The translations under genes were made by a program, and so were the position numbers. A stretch of DNA of 64,000 bases from Nostoc sp. CHAB 5844 (GTDB lineage Bacteria; Cyanobacteriota; Cyanobacteriia; Cyanobacteriales; Nostocaceae), in contig NZ_JAIVFW010000019.1 in assembly GCF_020829595.1 (NCBI RefSeq), positions 43,176 through 107,175 of the forward strand. Reading direction: 5' to 3'. The notes beneath the pieces are model-generated. The model saw nothing but the letters and a program-made list of their open reading frames with translations, did not search any database and was not told the DNA's origin. Of this stretch, positions 39,701-47,559 are shown piece after piece. The first letter of the stretch is position 1. Every line of letters starts with the position of its first letter.

Positions 39701-40819
39701 CTAGGGCTATCTTTGTGGGGTACAGCTACCATGCGAACTGGCGGTGATGACATTGCCGAAGCCTTGGCATTATTGGGTGTGCAACCTGTGTGGGATGGTG
39801 CAGCGCGGCGAGTCGTAGATTTTGAAATTTTACCGTTGTCGATTTTGGGTCGTCCGCGTGTGGATGTCACCTTAAGAATTTCTGGATTTTTCCGAGATGC
39901 TTTCCCCAATTTGATTGATTTATTTGAGCAAGCAGTGACAGCAGTCGCAGCCTTGGATGAACCTCCAGAAGAAAATCCCTTGGCGATGCAAGTTCAGCAA
40001 GATACAGATTATTGGGTAGCACAAGGTTTAACACAAGAAGCAGCCACAGCGCGATCGCGTTATCGGATTTTTGGCTCCCAACCAGGTGCTTACGGTGCGG
40101 GACTCCAAGGTTTAATTGAATCGCAAAATTGGACTGATGACCAAGATTTAGCCCGTGCCTATATCAACTGGAGTTGTTATGCCTACACTAGCGCCCTTTC
40201 TACTTCAGAAAAGGGAAAACTCACAGGAATTGCTGCACCAGAAGCATTCCAGCAGCGTTTACAGCAAATGCAAATTGTGTTGCATAACCAAGACAACCGC
40301 GAACACGATTTGCTCGATTCTGATGATTATTATCAATTTCAAGGTGGCTTAACTGTTGCCGCCCGTTCTCTGCAAGGCAAAAATCCGCAAATTTACTTCG
40401 GTGATCATTCTATTCCGGCGCATCCACGTATTCGCCAACTGAGAGAAGAAATTGCGCGGGTATATCGTTCGCGCGTAATTAATCCTAAGTGGATTGCCGG
40501 AGTTATGCGCCACGGTTATAAAGGTGCCTTTGAAATGTCAGCAACTGTTGATTTTCTATTTGCCTACGATGCCACCACCAAATGCGTAGAAGACCATATG
40601 TATCAAGGCATAGCAGAATCTTATTTGTTTGATACTACCGTTTCAGGATTTATTCAGTACAATAATCCTCATGCGTTGCGTGATATTGCTGAAAGATTAC
40701 TTGAAGCACACCAGCGTGGTTTATGGGATGATGTAGATATACTGACACTAGAAAATTTAAGAAATTTAGTACATCAAGCCGAAGCAGCCATCGAAGAAAA
40801 ATACATTCCAGATAAATAA
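36785..40819 (+). CDS. cobN: cobaltochelatase CobN subunit-like protein (or related chelatase) with repeat insertions
   Basis: 1344 residues. It has the CobN/BchH signature stretches: VVHVGKHGNLEWLPGKSLAL (about 545), a LPTGKNFYSVDIRALPT block (about 925) and GVMRHGYKGAFEMSATVDFL near the C-terminus. CobN is the large subunit of the aerobic cobalt chelatase; cyanobacterial members may instead relate to magnesium chelatase H, but the sequence fits the CobN type. Two repeat-derived stretches interrupt it at about residues 770-800 and 835-880, lengthening a region that is otherwise a linker. These segments are Ser/Thr/Arg-rich and unlike their surroundings. No cobalamin riboswitch was recognised upstream. 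Confidence 0.9.
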   Translation: MHRINAKSVGWNQSEGLIFVEQTPAPFVFITAADTDIQTLAAAVTKLPTNFPALRVANLLQLQQQISIDTYSEQVLELAEVIILRLLGGRAYWAYGLEVVQEIAQRNGTTLIVMPGDDALDLELVAQSTVCVDIVNQVWQYFSEGGVNNFVNALKFIADTCLDTSFHPLAPQIVPRIGLYEWGVESLFPTLHSSLPKVGILFYRAHYLSGNTKVIDSLCTALARKNLQPIPVFVSSLRDPSVQDELNEFFQPKNAEQIAILLNTTSFSLARLDTEIPQTDLWQKLDVPVLQVILSGGSVEQWESQSQGLSPRDIAMNVALPEVDGRIISRAVSFKALQTRNSDIETDVVVYEPVSDRIEFVAQLAANWVRLRVKPPQERRIVLILANYPNRDGRLANGVGLDTPASCVEILKAMQLAGYEVKNLPANGNELIQRLTDGVTNDPEARELRPVQQSLSSEEYQAYFASLPESVKQGINERWQLSSSEEISHQYPIPGIQLGNIFIGIQPARGDDTDPSLNYHAPDLEPTHAYLAFYYWVRECFGADAVVHVGKHGNLEWLPGKSLALSSNCYPEVALGAMPHLYPFIVNDPGEGSQAKRRAQAVIIDHLTPPMTRAELYGALQQLENLIDEFYEAESLDPSRLPAIRDRIRELVIKENLHLDLRLKPKIENAPQQDSSLLTFDFSLLPSLDGYLCELKEAQIRDGLHIFGQCPQGTQLRDLITAIARIPNRHSIGITRALAQDWGLDLDPLTDNFSTPFTLSNSHSASLHTPLALSRETRRQSLQVGKAAHSAVSPTQLLLCVKLQSCRTIGDVVELLEQQAAELVEQLITNNSALPTQHSQLSNATCFKSAEPTTVASSRETRPRHCLPNAVAPQHSALSTSLSWINSKLLPSLQQTHAEITHLLHGLDGGYVPSGASGAPTRGRPEVLPTGKNFYSVDIRALPTETAWDVGRKAAENLIESYTQEHGEYPKTLGLSLWGTATMRTGGDDIAEALALLGVQPVWDGAARRVVDFEILPLSILGRPRVDVTLRISGFFRDAFPNLIDLFEQAVTAVAALDEPPEENPLAMQVQQDTDYWVAQGLTQEAATARSRYRIFGSQPGAYGAGLQGLIESQNWTDDQDLARAYINWSCYAYTSALSTSEKGKLTGIAAPEAFQQRLQQMQIVLHNQDNREHDLLDSDDYYQFQGGLTVAARSLQGKNPQIYFGDHSIPAHPRIRQLREEIARVYRSRVINPKWIAGVMRHGYKGAFEMSATVDFLFAYDATTKCVEDHMYQGIAESYLFDTTVSGFIQYNNPHALRDIAERLLEAHQRGLWDDVDILTLENLRNLVHQAEAAIEEKYIPDK
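39091..39180 (+). repeat. second repeat-derived segment inside cobN
   Basis: About 90 bp in frame, containing TCGGGAAACCCGACGACAGT and CAGCGCTGTCTCCCCAACGC. It is closely similar to parts of the intergenic repeat at 42891-43026 and related to the 116-bp repeat 120 bp downstream. It is translated as ALSRETRRQSLQVGKAAHSA and onward. Confidence 0.75.
39304..39419 (+). repeat. 116-bp dispersed repeat inside cobN
   Basis: Exact inverted copy of 36231-36346 in the divergent histidine kinase gene, flanked by CAGCACT / CAACTCAG heptamer units. It is read through in the same frame as in the kinase. It covers residues about 840-879 of the cobN product. Confidence 0.9.
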
Positions 40820-40837
40820 ATGGTGTAGGAATCAACT

Positions 40838-41986
40838 ATGGACAACCTTGCATATTTGCACCTAGCTTTCGCCTATGAAGACTGTGAATCCAGTGACTTG
40901 GTATCGCTGAGTGCTTTGTTAGACAAAGCCGCTGCACCAGACTGGAAGAAGCTTTCGGGTAAGGCTTGGAAGTATATGTTACCTCTGGCGCTTACCTTGT
41001 CTATTCTCAGTAGTGTCAATAGTGTCTTGGCTCTAGAAAGAGGTGATCAAGGCCCTTCTGTCAGAAATCTGCAACAAAAGCTGCAACAAGCAGGCTTTTA
41101 TCAAGCTCCTGTCACCCAAGTTTATGATTTTCCCACAGAAGACGCTGTCAGACGCTTTCAAAAAGCGGCGGGGTTACCAATTGATGGTGTAGTGGGAGCC
41201 AGCACCCTGCAAAAATTAGATAACTGGCGTAAATCATCTGCAAGTAGCCAAGTCAAAAAACCAACGGTTGTGCGGACATCCCAAACGACTAGAGTTGCGG
41301 CTGCTAGTACACCAGCGAAGAAAACCACAACCCAAGTTGCCAAGCGCAGCAATTCCCAATACCTGATGAAAGGTGATGAAGGGCAAGAAGTTAGGGTTCT
41401 GCAAGAACGCTTGCGGATAGCAGGTTATTACTACGGCAATGCCACAGGTATCTTTGGCCCAATTACCGAAGAATCTGTCAAACGCTTCCAAGAAGCATAT
41501 AAATTAAGCGTTGATGGGATTGTTGGCCCCGCTACTCTCAGTAAACTGCCAGCAAGAGGTATAGGTTATGGCGAAGATACTCCACCAAGACGAGCAGCTG
41601 ATAGAGACAATCTTCGCATGGGCGATCGCGGTGAAGCTGTCAGAGTTGTCCAAGAACAATTAATCAAAGCTGGATATTTACAGGGAGAGCCAAACGGCTA
41701 CTTTGGTTCTTACACTTCCGATGCTGTACGTCGCTTCCAATCAGACAATTACTTGGCAGCAAGTGGCATCGCTGGCCCCACCACCAGAGCTAGGTTATAT
41801 AGCAAGGTGAACAATGCACCTAAGAGCGACTTTAGTGTTTTAGAGATTCAACGAAGGCTCCGAGACAAGGGCTTTTATAAAGGCAAGCTCAACGGTGTCA
41901 TGGCAGATGATACAAGAAAAGCAATTAAGCAAGCCCAAGAATTTTACGGTGTCAGTCTCAGTGATATTAGAAGCGGACGCTTTTAG
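40838..41986 (+). CDS. peptidoglycan-binding repeat protein (alr1690-type)
   Basis: 382 residues. An N-terminal segment of about 45 residues precedes a hydrophobic stretch (about 47-65, ending SVLA), likely a membrane or export signal. Then come three clear PG_binding_1 repeats (about 70-125, 180-235 and 265-320), each with the form VRxLQxxLxxAGxY ... FGPxTxxAVxxFQ ... GIVGPxT, and a weaker fourth at the C-terminus. It is convergent with furA, 120 bp apart, the arrangement I recall for alr1690 in Anabaena PCC 7120. There, read-through from this gene produces an antisense RNA to furA. Confidence 0.85.
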   Translation: MDNLAYLHLAFAYEDCESSDLVSLSALLDKAAAPDWKKLSGKAWKYMLPLALTLSILSSVNSVLALERGDQGPSVRNLQQKLQQAGFYQAPVTQVYDFPTEDAVRRFQKAAGLPIDGVVGASTLQKLDNWRKSSASSQVKKPTVVRTSQTTRVAAASTPAKKTTTQVAKRSNSQYLMKGDEGQEVRVLQERLRIAGYYYGNATGIFGPITEESVKRFQEAYKLSVDGIVGPATLSKLPARGIGYGEDTPPRRAADRDNLRMGDRGEAVRVVQEQLIKAGYLQGEPNGYFGSYTSDAVRRFQSDNYLAASGIAGPTTRARLYSKVNNAPKSDFSVLEIQRRLRDKGFYKGKLNGVMADDTRKAIKQAQEFYGVSLSDIRSGRF

Positions 41987-41996
41987 CATCCGCTTC
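41970..41996 (+). terminator. hairpin spanning the stop codon of the peptidoglycan-binding gene
   Basis: Arms GAAGCGGA and TCCGCTTC with an 11-nt loop containing the TAG stop. It is followed by GGTTTGTG without a U-run, so termination should be incomplete. That would permit read-through into the antisense strand of furA, consistent with the known alpha-furA arrangement in Anabaena. Confidence 0.4.
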
Positions 41997-42106
41997 GGTT
42001 TGTGAATGTGAATCCCCAATCGGTTACTTCCCTCCGATAACTGCAAATAGATGATTGCTCAAATTATTTGATTTGAGTAACTTCCTTTGGTTATCTTGCC
42101 CTAGTG

Positions 42107-42562
42107 CTAAAGTGGCATTAATGCCCGTTGGCACTTGGGGCATACTGCATGAATTGTCATTTGACAGTCGAGCAGATGAAATCCTTCTTTTTGAGCAGTT
42201 TTTGCACCAATTTTTAAAATTGAATCATTTTTAAATTCAATAGTTGTGTTGCATCGAACACATATCAAATGGTGGTGGTGATGCGGGTAGGGCTGGTTGA
42301 GTTCGTAATGTTTATGTCCCTCGCCCAATTCTAATTCCCGCAAAATTCCCATCCGTGCCATCAGCTTCAATGTTCGATAGATAGTTGAGAGACTGATGCC
42401 TTCACCGTCGGTTTCTAATCGATGATAAAGATCCTCCGCACTGAGGTGTTCACCTTGCGGAAGTTCTTGAAAAATGTGTAAAATTACTTCGCGCTGGGGA
42501 GTTAAACGCCAGCCTCTTTCATTTAACTCTGCTTTGAGTGAAGTAGTTGTGTAGACTGTCAT
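42107..42562 (-). CDS. furA: ferric uptake regulator FurA
   Basis: 151 residues from ATG 42562. The longer frame from 42580 begins with TTG and is not needed. An N-terminal winged-helix DNA-binding domain (GWRLTPQREVILHIF; STIYRTLKLMARMGIL) is followed by a dimerisation domain with HHHHH near 94-98 and two CxxC motifs at C101-C104 and C141-C144, plus C133. This numbering matches what I recall for Anabaena FurA. It is a global iron- and redox-responsive repressor. It lies next to sigC, as in Anabaena. Likely autoregulated (see the upstream repeats) and exposed to antisense RNA from the convergent gene. Confidence 0.93.
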   Translation of the reverse strand: MTVYTTTSLKAELNERGWRLTPQREVILHIFQELPQGEHLSAEDLYHRLETDGEGISLSTIYRTLKLMARMGILRELELGEGHKHYELNQPYPHHHHHLICVRCNTTIEFKNDSILKIGAKTAQKEGFHLLDCQMTIHAVCPKCQRALMPL

Positions 42563-42570
42563 ACTAATTT

Positions 42571-42655
42571 TTCTCAACAAAGCCTATTAGTTGAGAATAT
42601 AACAAATGTTGTGAGCAATTTGCAACAATTGCAGCTTATTGAGAATATTTGTTAA
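42571..42655 (-). promoter_or_regulatory. candidate furA promoter/operator with repeated TTGAGAA units
   Basis: Directly upstream of furA, the unit TTGAGAA or its complement occurs three times: TTCTCAAC at 42571-42578, GTTGAGAATAT at 42590-42600 and TTGAGAATATTTGTT from 42639. The first two form an inverted repeat. A-T-rich iron-box-like sequence surrounds them. FurA autoregulation is known in Anabaena; assigning these units to it is inference. Confidence 0.35.
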
Positions 42656-42890
42656 ATGCCCAAAAGTTGTTAATCAAACTGTTAAGGCAATGCTAGAGTA
42701 GCGATCGCCATCCTCAAACTAACTTGAGAAGTAGGAAACTCAAGAGTCAGTTTCCCTAGCTGCAAAAGATTGCTTATAAGCTTGAGAAAGATTCTAGCCG
42801 CAGCGATCAAAACAATTTTCCACAACATAAGTAAGTCCAAAGTCAACAATCTATAGTAGGATTTTTGGTTTGCTATTGACCCTTCGGGTT

Positions 42891-43026
42891 CGCCAGTTGC
42901 TTCAAGTCGGGAAACCCGACGACAGTCACCTCAAGTCGAGCCACTGCGTTGCGGGGGTTCCAAGCGTTGTAGCAAGTGGCGTGGCAGAGCCGCCCACAGC
43001 GCTGTCTCCCCAACGCACTGGCTCAC
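42891..43026. repeat. intergenic GC-rich repeat downstream of sigC
   Basis: About 136 bp built from the same units as the coding-sequence repeats: TCGGGAAACCCGACGACAGT, TCAAGTCGAGCCACTGCGTT and CAGCGCTGTCTCCCCAACGC. It begins GCCAGTTGCTTCAAG and ends CGCACTGGCTC. It fills part of the 490-bp gap between furA (starting at 42562 on the minus strand) and the sigC stop. The gap also contains furA upstream sequences. Confidence 0.7.
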
Positions 43027-43053
43027 CATTGACTCTTGACTAGGAACGCTTGA

Positions 43054-44304
43054 CTAACTCAGAGACTCTAAATAGTCACGGATGAGATTGCGGCGCTTGG
43101 GTTGGCGTAGCTTTTGCAAAGCTTTAGATTCAATTTGGCGTACCCGTTCCCGTGATAAATCAAGGGCGCGACCGATTTCTGCCAAAGAGTAAGGATGACC
43201 ATCAGCTAAACCAAACCGCATCAGAATTACATCCCGTTCGCGGCTAGTTAAATCAGCTAGTAGATTTTGCAAGTCTCTTTGTAAAGATTCTCGCATTAAC
43301 ATTTCTTCGGGAGTAACACTATCAGTTTCCAGCAATTCTCCTAATTCAGTATCTTTATCTTTACCAACTTTGGTTTCTAAAGAAACAGAACGAGGCACTC
43401 TTAACAACACTTCTCTAACTTGAGATGGTGTCATTTCTAGCTCAATTGCCAAATCTTCTAAGGTAGGAGTCCGACCTTTTTCTTGAGCAATTTTGCGTTG
43501 CGCTTTTTTAATTTTGTTTAATTTTTCTGTAATATGGACAGGTAGGCGAATTGTGCGACTAGAAGTAGCGATCGCTCTTGTAATCCCTTGCCGAATCCAC
43601 CAATAAGCATAGGTGCTAAAGCGGTAACCTTTAGTAGGATCAAATTTTTCTACGGCTCTTTCTAAACCAAGAGTCCCTTCTTGGACTAAATCCAATAATT
43701 CCAAACCACGATTTTGATATTTCTTGGCGACAGAAACCACAAGGCGCAGGTTCGCCTTGATCATATGTTCTTTGGATTGAAGTCCTTGGGACTGAATTTG
43801 CTCTAGTTCTTCTACTGTGATTTTGGCAATTTCGGCCCAACGGCGTTTGCCTTCTGACAAAATCGGCTTGAGATCCGATACTTGCACACCAGCAGTAGCA
43901 GCCCATCTTTCTAAAGAAGGACGGTGGCCAAGTTCAGAGGCTAAACGTTCTTGAACTTCAATTAATCGCAGATAGGGTGCAACGACAGCATCTCCTTGCT
44001 TGGCAGCATTGGCAAGTACTGTCCGCATCCGTAGGTAGCGCTGAACTTTTTGAGCTTCTGAAACTTCTTCATCACGCCCCAACAACCGGACTCGGCCAAT
44101 TTCCTGAAGATATAGACGTACTAAATCTGTGCTACGACGGTTAGTATTTACACCAAAACTAGCAGGGTCAACAGAAACTATCTCCAAATCTTGGAGATCT
44201 TCGACCGACAAATCACCGTCGTCAACCGTGAGATCTGGGTCTAAAACCTGGCGGGACTTTTGGGAATTGTAGGCGGCATCCGGATAAAAAGATGTTGCTG
44301 GCAT
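43054..44304 (-). CDS. sigC: group 2 sigma-70 factor SigC
   Basis: 416 residues. Region 1.2 is STDLVRLYLQEIGRVRLL, region 2 has NLRLVVSVAKKYQNRGLELL and YRFSTYAYWWIRQGITRAIA (2.3-2.4), region 3 is TLEDLAIELEMTPSQVREVL, and region 4 is a helix-turn-helix with SLAEIGRALDLSRERVRQIE. Length and the adjacent furA match sigC (all1692) of Anabaena PCC 7120 as I recall it. The N-terminus is shorter than in the primary factor SigA, supporting group 2. Role: directs RNA polymerase to alternative promoters under nutrient stress; nonessential in related species. The gene is read toward furA. Confidence 0.85.
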   Translation of the reverse strand: MPATSFYPDAAYNSQKSRQVLDPDLTVDDGDLSVEDLQDLEIVSVDPASFGVNTNRRSTDLVRLYLQEIGRVRLLGRDEEVSEAQKVQRYLRMRTVLANAAKQGDAVVAPYLRLIEVQERLASELGHRPSLERWAATAGVQVSDLKPILSEGKRRWAEIAKITVEELEQIQSQGLQSKEHMIKANLRLVVSVAKKYQNRGLELLDLVQEGTLGLERAVEKFDPTKGYRFSTYAYWWIRQGITRAIATSSRTIRLPVHITEKLNKIKKAQRKIAQEKGRTPTLEDLAIELEMTPSQVREVLLRVPRSVSLETKVGKDKDTELGELLETDSVTPEEMLMRESLQRDLQNLLADLTSRERDVILMRFGLADGHPYSLAEIGRALDLSRERVRQIESKALQKLRQPKRRNLIRDYLESLS

Positions 44305-44835
44305 ATCGTCTCAATGGCTCCAGGTAACAATAGATTACGGTGAGTCAGCGCTGCGGGAGGGCCTATCTCCCTGGGCAACTGCGTTCCCCGAAGGGTCAGC
44401 TAATCAAAATCAACTGTTGCTATTGTTCCCGTGATTCACGATGAAATAACACGGTAGAGATTTCCAATACAATTTTTTTTCAAAAACTGCACTAGTGTTT
44501 CCAACATTAATGCTGAAATCTTTCGGCCGCTGAACATTTGATTGAACCAATAGCTATTCAAATCTACAGATAGGCTTTAGTTTCTGAGCTACCTAGTCAG
44601 CATTTCAACTTAATAAGTATTAAATGTTACTTTTCTAACTGGTATAAACATCTTTCAGTAAAGTTATGTTTAATATCGGTTAGTCATATCTACATGGCTA
44701 TGAAAGTAATTTCCTGACGATTTAGTATTTTTTGTCTAAGGATTTTTTAGGAATTTGTGAAGGTAAAAACAAAAGCAGAGTGTAGACAGGCAAGTAGACA
44801 ATACAGGAGTAAGTTATGACAAATAATCTTCTCTA
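44305..44835. other. intergenic region upstream of sigC
   Basis: No gene is recognised. It contains a partial GC-rich repeat (about 44343-44400; AGCGCTGCGGGAGGGCCTAT) and AT-rich sequence that should include the sigC promoter on the minus strand. Confidence 0.5.
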
Positions 44836-44930
44836 TTAGGACTTACGCAAAAATTGCCACAAAGCTTAATTTATCGAACTGCCAAAGCGCCAAGAACGCC
44901 AAGAATTCGTAGAGTGTGCGTAAGTCCTAA
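44836..44930. mobile_element. 95-bp MITE with perfect 14-bp terminal inverted repeats
   Basis: Ends TTAGGACTTACGCA and TGCGTAAGTCCTAA are exact inverted complements. The interior is AT-rich with GCCAAAGCGCCAAGAACGCC. A degenerate relative is at 54966-55043 (same left end and interior, right end reduced to TGCGTAA), and the element at 33537-33723 shares the terminal sequence. It has no coding capacity, so movement would depend on a transposase elsewhere. Confidence 0.8.
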
Positions 44931-45169
44931 GTTTTTGTGCTTACAAGTTGCACAATTGAAATTTTGGGGAAAAACTTCAAACCCTCTCCCCTGCTCACGC
45001 CAGTTGCTACAACGGAGGTTCCCTCCCTTCGGGTGTCAAGAGCGTCGCTAACGCAGTTCCGTGACTGTCGGCAAAGCCGCCCAACGGACTGCTCACCGCA
45101 ACGCACTGGCTCCTCTGCTCCCCTGCACCCTTGCGGTCTCAACAAGCAAATTAAATGATTATTAGCTTA
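44931..45169. repeat. about 240-bp dispersed element, copy A
   Basis: One end reads TTGTGCTTACAAGTTGCACA and the other TGCGGTCTCAACAAGCAAA followed by GATTATTAGCTTA. The same two ends, in inverted orientation, bound a longer element at 60512-60858. The GC-rich middle differs between copies but uses the same unit vocabulary (GCCAGTTGCTACAAC, AGAGCGTCGCTAACGC, CGCAACGCACTGGCTCCTCT). It abuts the MITE at 44836-44930 and reaches the 3' end of the PIN-like gene. Confidence 0.7.
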
Positions 45170-45470
45170 GCTGATATCCAAGCTCTAGGCTAATTTGCGA
45201 CAGCTTTCTTTGAATCTCGGAATTTGCCATGTGCTTACAGTTCCATGTTAACAAATAATTCAAGCCGTAAACCGTGGCAAGAGCAATATGCACAGCATCA
45301 TTTGAGGCTTTTGCCGGTAGGTTACTCTGCTGTAAAAATTCCTGTGCCAAATATGTGGCTTCTTCTGTTAAATCCAGGAATGTTAAGGATTGCAATAGGG
45401 TTAAACGTTGAGATGCGATTGTTGGATCTCCCCTTGCTGCTTCATCTTCAACCAGTTCTGAAGTATACAT
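45162..45470 (-). CDS. N-terminally truncated PIN-domain (VapC-like) protein
   Basis: 102 residues, with GGAAG 5-7 nt before the ATG, 7 nt after the gpsA stop. The sequence resembles the C-terminal two thirds of a VapC/PIN ribonuclease: ELVEDEAARGDP, then SNDAVHIALATVYGLNYLLT and WNCKHMAN. A complete PIN domain is about 130-150 residues and starts with a DTS-like motif supplying the first catalytic Asp, which is absent here. No antitoxin gene adjoins it. It could be a decayed toxin or a short-form family of unknown activity. The 3' end borders a repeat element. Confidence 0.6.
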   Translation of the reverse strand: MYTSELVEDEAARGDPTIASQRLTLLQSLTFLDLTEEATYLAQEFLQQSNLPAKASNDAVHIALATVYGLNYLLTWNCKHMANSEIQRKLSQISLELGYQLS

Positions 45471-45477
45471 GACTTCC

Positions 45478-46416
45478 TCAGTGATACTCAGGCTTGATGT
45501 CTCGCAGCATTAGTTCATCAAGTGCTTGTTGAGGCGTAACTTCACTTTGAAGTAACCGATAAACTTGCTCTGTAATTGGCATATAAATATTTTGTCGCTT
45601 GGCTAATTGCATCAAAACTTGGCAAGTGTTGACTCCCTCGGCAGTTCCTCGTAAATTAGCAAGGATATTTGTCAGGGTTTTACCACAAGCCATCTGGTAG
45701 CCGACTTGGTAGTTACGACTCAAAGGACTATTGCAGGTGGCTAACAAATCTCCCAGACCTGACAAACCATAAAAAGTTTCCGTTTTCGCACCTAAAAAAT
45801 TGCCGATGCGAACCATTTCTGTCAGTCCACGAGTGACTAAAGCAGCTTTGGCGTTGGTTCCTAATTGTAAGCCATCACATACACCAGCTGCGATCGCCAT
45901 CACATTCTTGAGTGTTCCCCCTAATTCCACACCTAGAGGGTCGGGATTTGTATAAACTCGGAAACGTGGTGAAGAAAATACCAACTGCACTTTTTCGGCC
46001 GCAGTGATGATGTTGCTGGCGACTACGGTTGCAGCTGGTAATGATTGTTGAATTTCCTCTGATAAATTTGGCCCTGATAACACAACCACTGCATTATCAG
46101 GAAATGTTGTTTGCCAAATTTGCGACGGCGTAGCAGTGCTTTGTGGATCTAAGCCTTTTGTCGCCGTCACAAAAATTGTCTCTGGCCAAAGGGGGCAAGA
46201 TTGTACTTGCATAGCAACATCTCTCACCCCTTTCATTGATATAGCAGATAGCACTATTTGAGCATCTTGGATAACTGCTTGGAGCGTTTCTGTGCCTCGA
46301 CGCGACCATAGCCTTACCTTATGACCATTGGCAGCTGCTAGATTTGCTAAAGCTGTACCCCAAGCGCCTGCACCTAAAATTGCAATGGTAGTTTCTTGCA
46401 CCGCTGTCAATACCAA
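45478..46416 (-). CDS. gpsA: glycerol-3-phosphate dehydrogenase [NAD(P)+]
   Basis: About 312 residues. The start is uncertain: TTG 46416 is listed, and GTG 46401 would place the NAD motif (TIAILGAGAWGTALANLAA) nearer the N-terminus. The catalytic-lysine region GGTLKNVMAIAAGVCDGL and FYGLSGLGDLLATCNSPLSR are present. It reduces dihydroxyacetone phosphate to sn-glycerol-3-phosphate for membrane lipid synthesis. It lies 11 nt downstream of lipA on the same strand and immediately upstream of the PIN-like gene. Confidence 0.92.
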   Translation of the reverse strand: MVLTAVQETTIAILGAGAWGTALANLAAANGHKVRLWSRRGTETLQAVIQDAQIVLSAISMKGVRDVAMQVQSCPLWPETIFVTATKGLDPQSTATPSQIWQTTFPDNAVVVLSGPNLSEEIQQSLPAATVVASNIITAAEKVQLVFSSPRFRVYTNPDPLGVELGGTLKNVMAIAAGVCDGLQLGTNAKAALVTRGLTEMVRIGNFLGAKTETFYGLSGLGDLLATCNSPLSRNYQVGYQMACGKTLTNILANLRGTAEGVNTCQVLMQLAKRQNIYMPITEQVYRLLQSEVTPQQALDELMLRDIKPEYH

Positions 46417-46427
46417 TTAATAACTAA

Positions 46428-47321
46428 TCACAACCACTCAGTACTCAGCACTTTTCGAGGGTAGCGTTCCATTAATTCTCGTACTTGTTCAGCGTGGTAT
46501 GAACTTCTTGTTAGTGGAGAAGAAACAACTTGTAAAAATCCTAGTTCTTCACCAAATGTCTGCCAAGCAGCAAATTGTTCTGGGGGAACAAATGTATCGA
46601 CTTGCAGGTGTTTTTGACTGGGTTGAAGATATTGCCCAATTGTCAAAATATCACAATCGACTGCGCGTAAGTCTTGCATAACTTGGCGGATTTCGCTATC
46701 GGTTTCGCCTAGTCCTACCATGATTCCTGATTTGGTGTATACCCAAGGTGCTATTTGACGAGAACGCTGCAATAATTCGAGTGTGCGATCGTATTTTCCT
46801 TGGGGACGCACCCGACGATAAAGGCGTGGCACTGTCTCTGTATTATGGTTGAGTACCTCTGGACTAGCTTGCAGAATTATTTCCAAAGCATTCCAATTGC
46901 CACATAAATCAGGAATTAATACCTCAATTGTGGTGTGAGGTGAGACACTCCGCACTGCTGCAATGCACTCCACAAACTGGGAAGCACCACCATCAGGTAA
47001 ATCATCTCGATTAACAGAAGTAATTACTACATGATTCAGCCTCATGCGGCGAACTGCTTCTGCTAATCTTGTGGGTTCTGTAGGGTCTAATGCTTTTGGT
47101 TTTTTCTCAAAATCAATATCACAATAAGGACAAGCACGGGTACAAGCTGGCCCCATAATCAAAAATGTAGCAGTACCCGCATTGAAGCACTCACCAATAT
47201 TCGGACAGGACGCTTCCTCACAAACCGTATTGAGTGCTAAATCCCGCAAAATTTCTTTAACGTTACCAACGCGCTCCCATTGAGGCGCTTTTACTCGCAA
47301 CCAGTCTGGTTTTACTGTCAC
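46428..47321 (-). CDS. lipA: lipoyl synthase
   Basis: 297 residues from a GTG start. Radical-SAM motif [12 protein letters not shown] (CxxxCxxC) is present, along with the auxiliary-cluster motif [12 protein letters not shown] (CxxxxCxxxxxC) and the C-terminal RSSYHA, in which the Ser ligates the auxiliary cluster. It inserts two sulfur atoms into protein-bound octanoyl groups. It is upstream of gpsA, likely in one transcript. Cyanobacteria often carry two lipA genes; whether there is a second one elsewhere cannot be told. Confidence 0.95.
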   Translation of the reverse strand: MTVKPDWLRVKAPQWERVGNVKEILRDLALNTVCEEASCPNIGECFNAGTATFLIMGPACTRACPYCDIDFEKKPKALDPTEPTRLAEAVRRMRLNHVVITSVNRDDLPDGGASQFVECIAAVRSVSPHTTIEVLIPDLCGNWNALEIILQASPEVLNHNTETVPRLYRRVRPQGKYDRTLELLQRSRQIAPWVYTKSGIMVGLGETDSEIRQVMQDLRAVDCDILTIGQYLQPSQKHLQVDTFVPPEQFAAWQTFGEELGFLQVVSSPLTRSSYHAEQVRELMERYPRKVLSTEWL

Positions 47322-47485
47322 AATCCGCTTTTACCACTGAAAGTTATACAAATTTAATCCTAGCAAGCAATCTATATATATAGTCATACGTCATTGGTTA
47401 TTTGTTCTTTGTCCTTCTACCTCATATGTTTACTTTCTTTTTCAACACATTTGTGGTATATTAATTGGGTATTGCTACTTTTTGA

Positions 47486-47559
47486 CGGGATGTAGCGCAG
47501 CTTGGTAGCGCACTTCGTTCGGGACGAAGGGGCCGCTGGTTCGAATCCAGTCATCCCGA
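47486..47559 (+). tRNA. tRNA-Pro (anticodon CGG)
   Basis: 74 nt folding into a full cloverleaf. The acceptor pairs CGGGATG with CATCCCG, with discriminator A. The D arm includes GCGCAGCTTGGTAGCGC. The anticodon stem CTTCG/CGAAG closes a loop TTCGGGA giving CGG with G37 after it. The T arm is CTGGTTCGAATCCAG. CCA is not encoded. Confidence 0.95.

Noticed and set aside
43054..44304. Sigma factor considered as primary SigA/RpoD
   Set aside because: N-terminal region is short, length is 416 residues, and the furA neighbourhood fits the group 2 factor SigC better.
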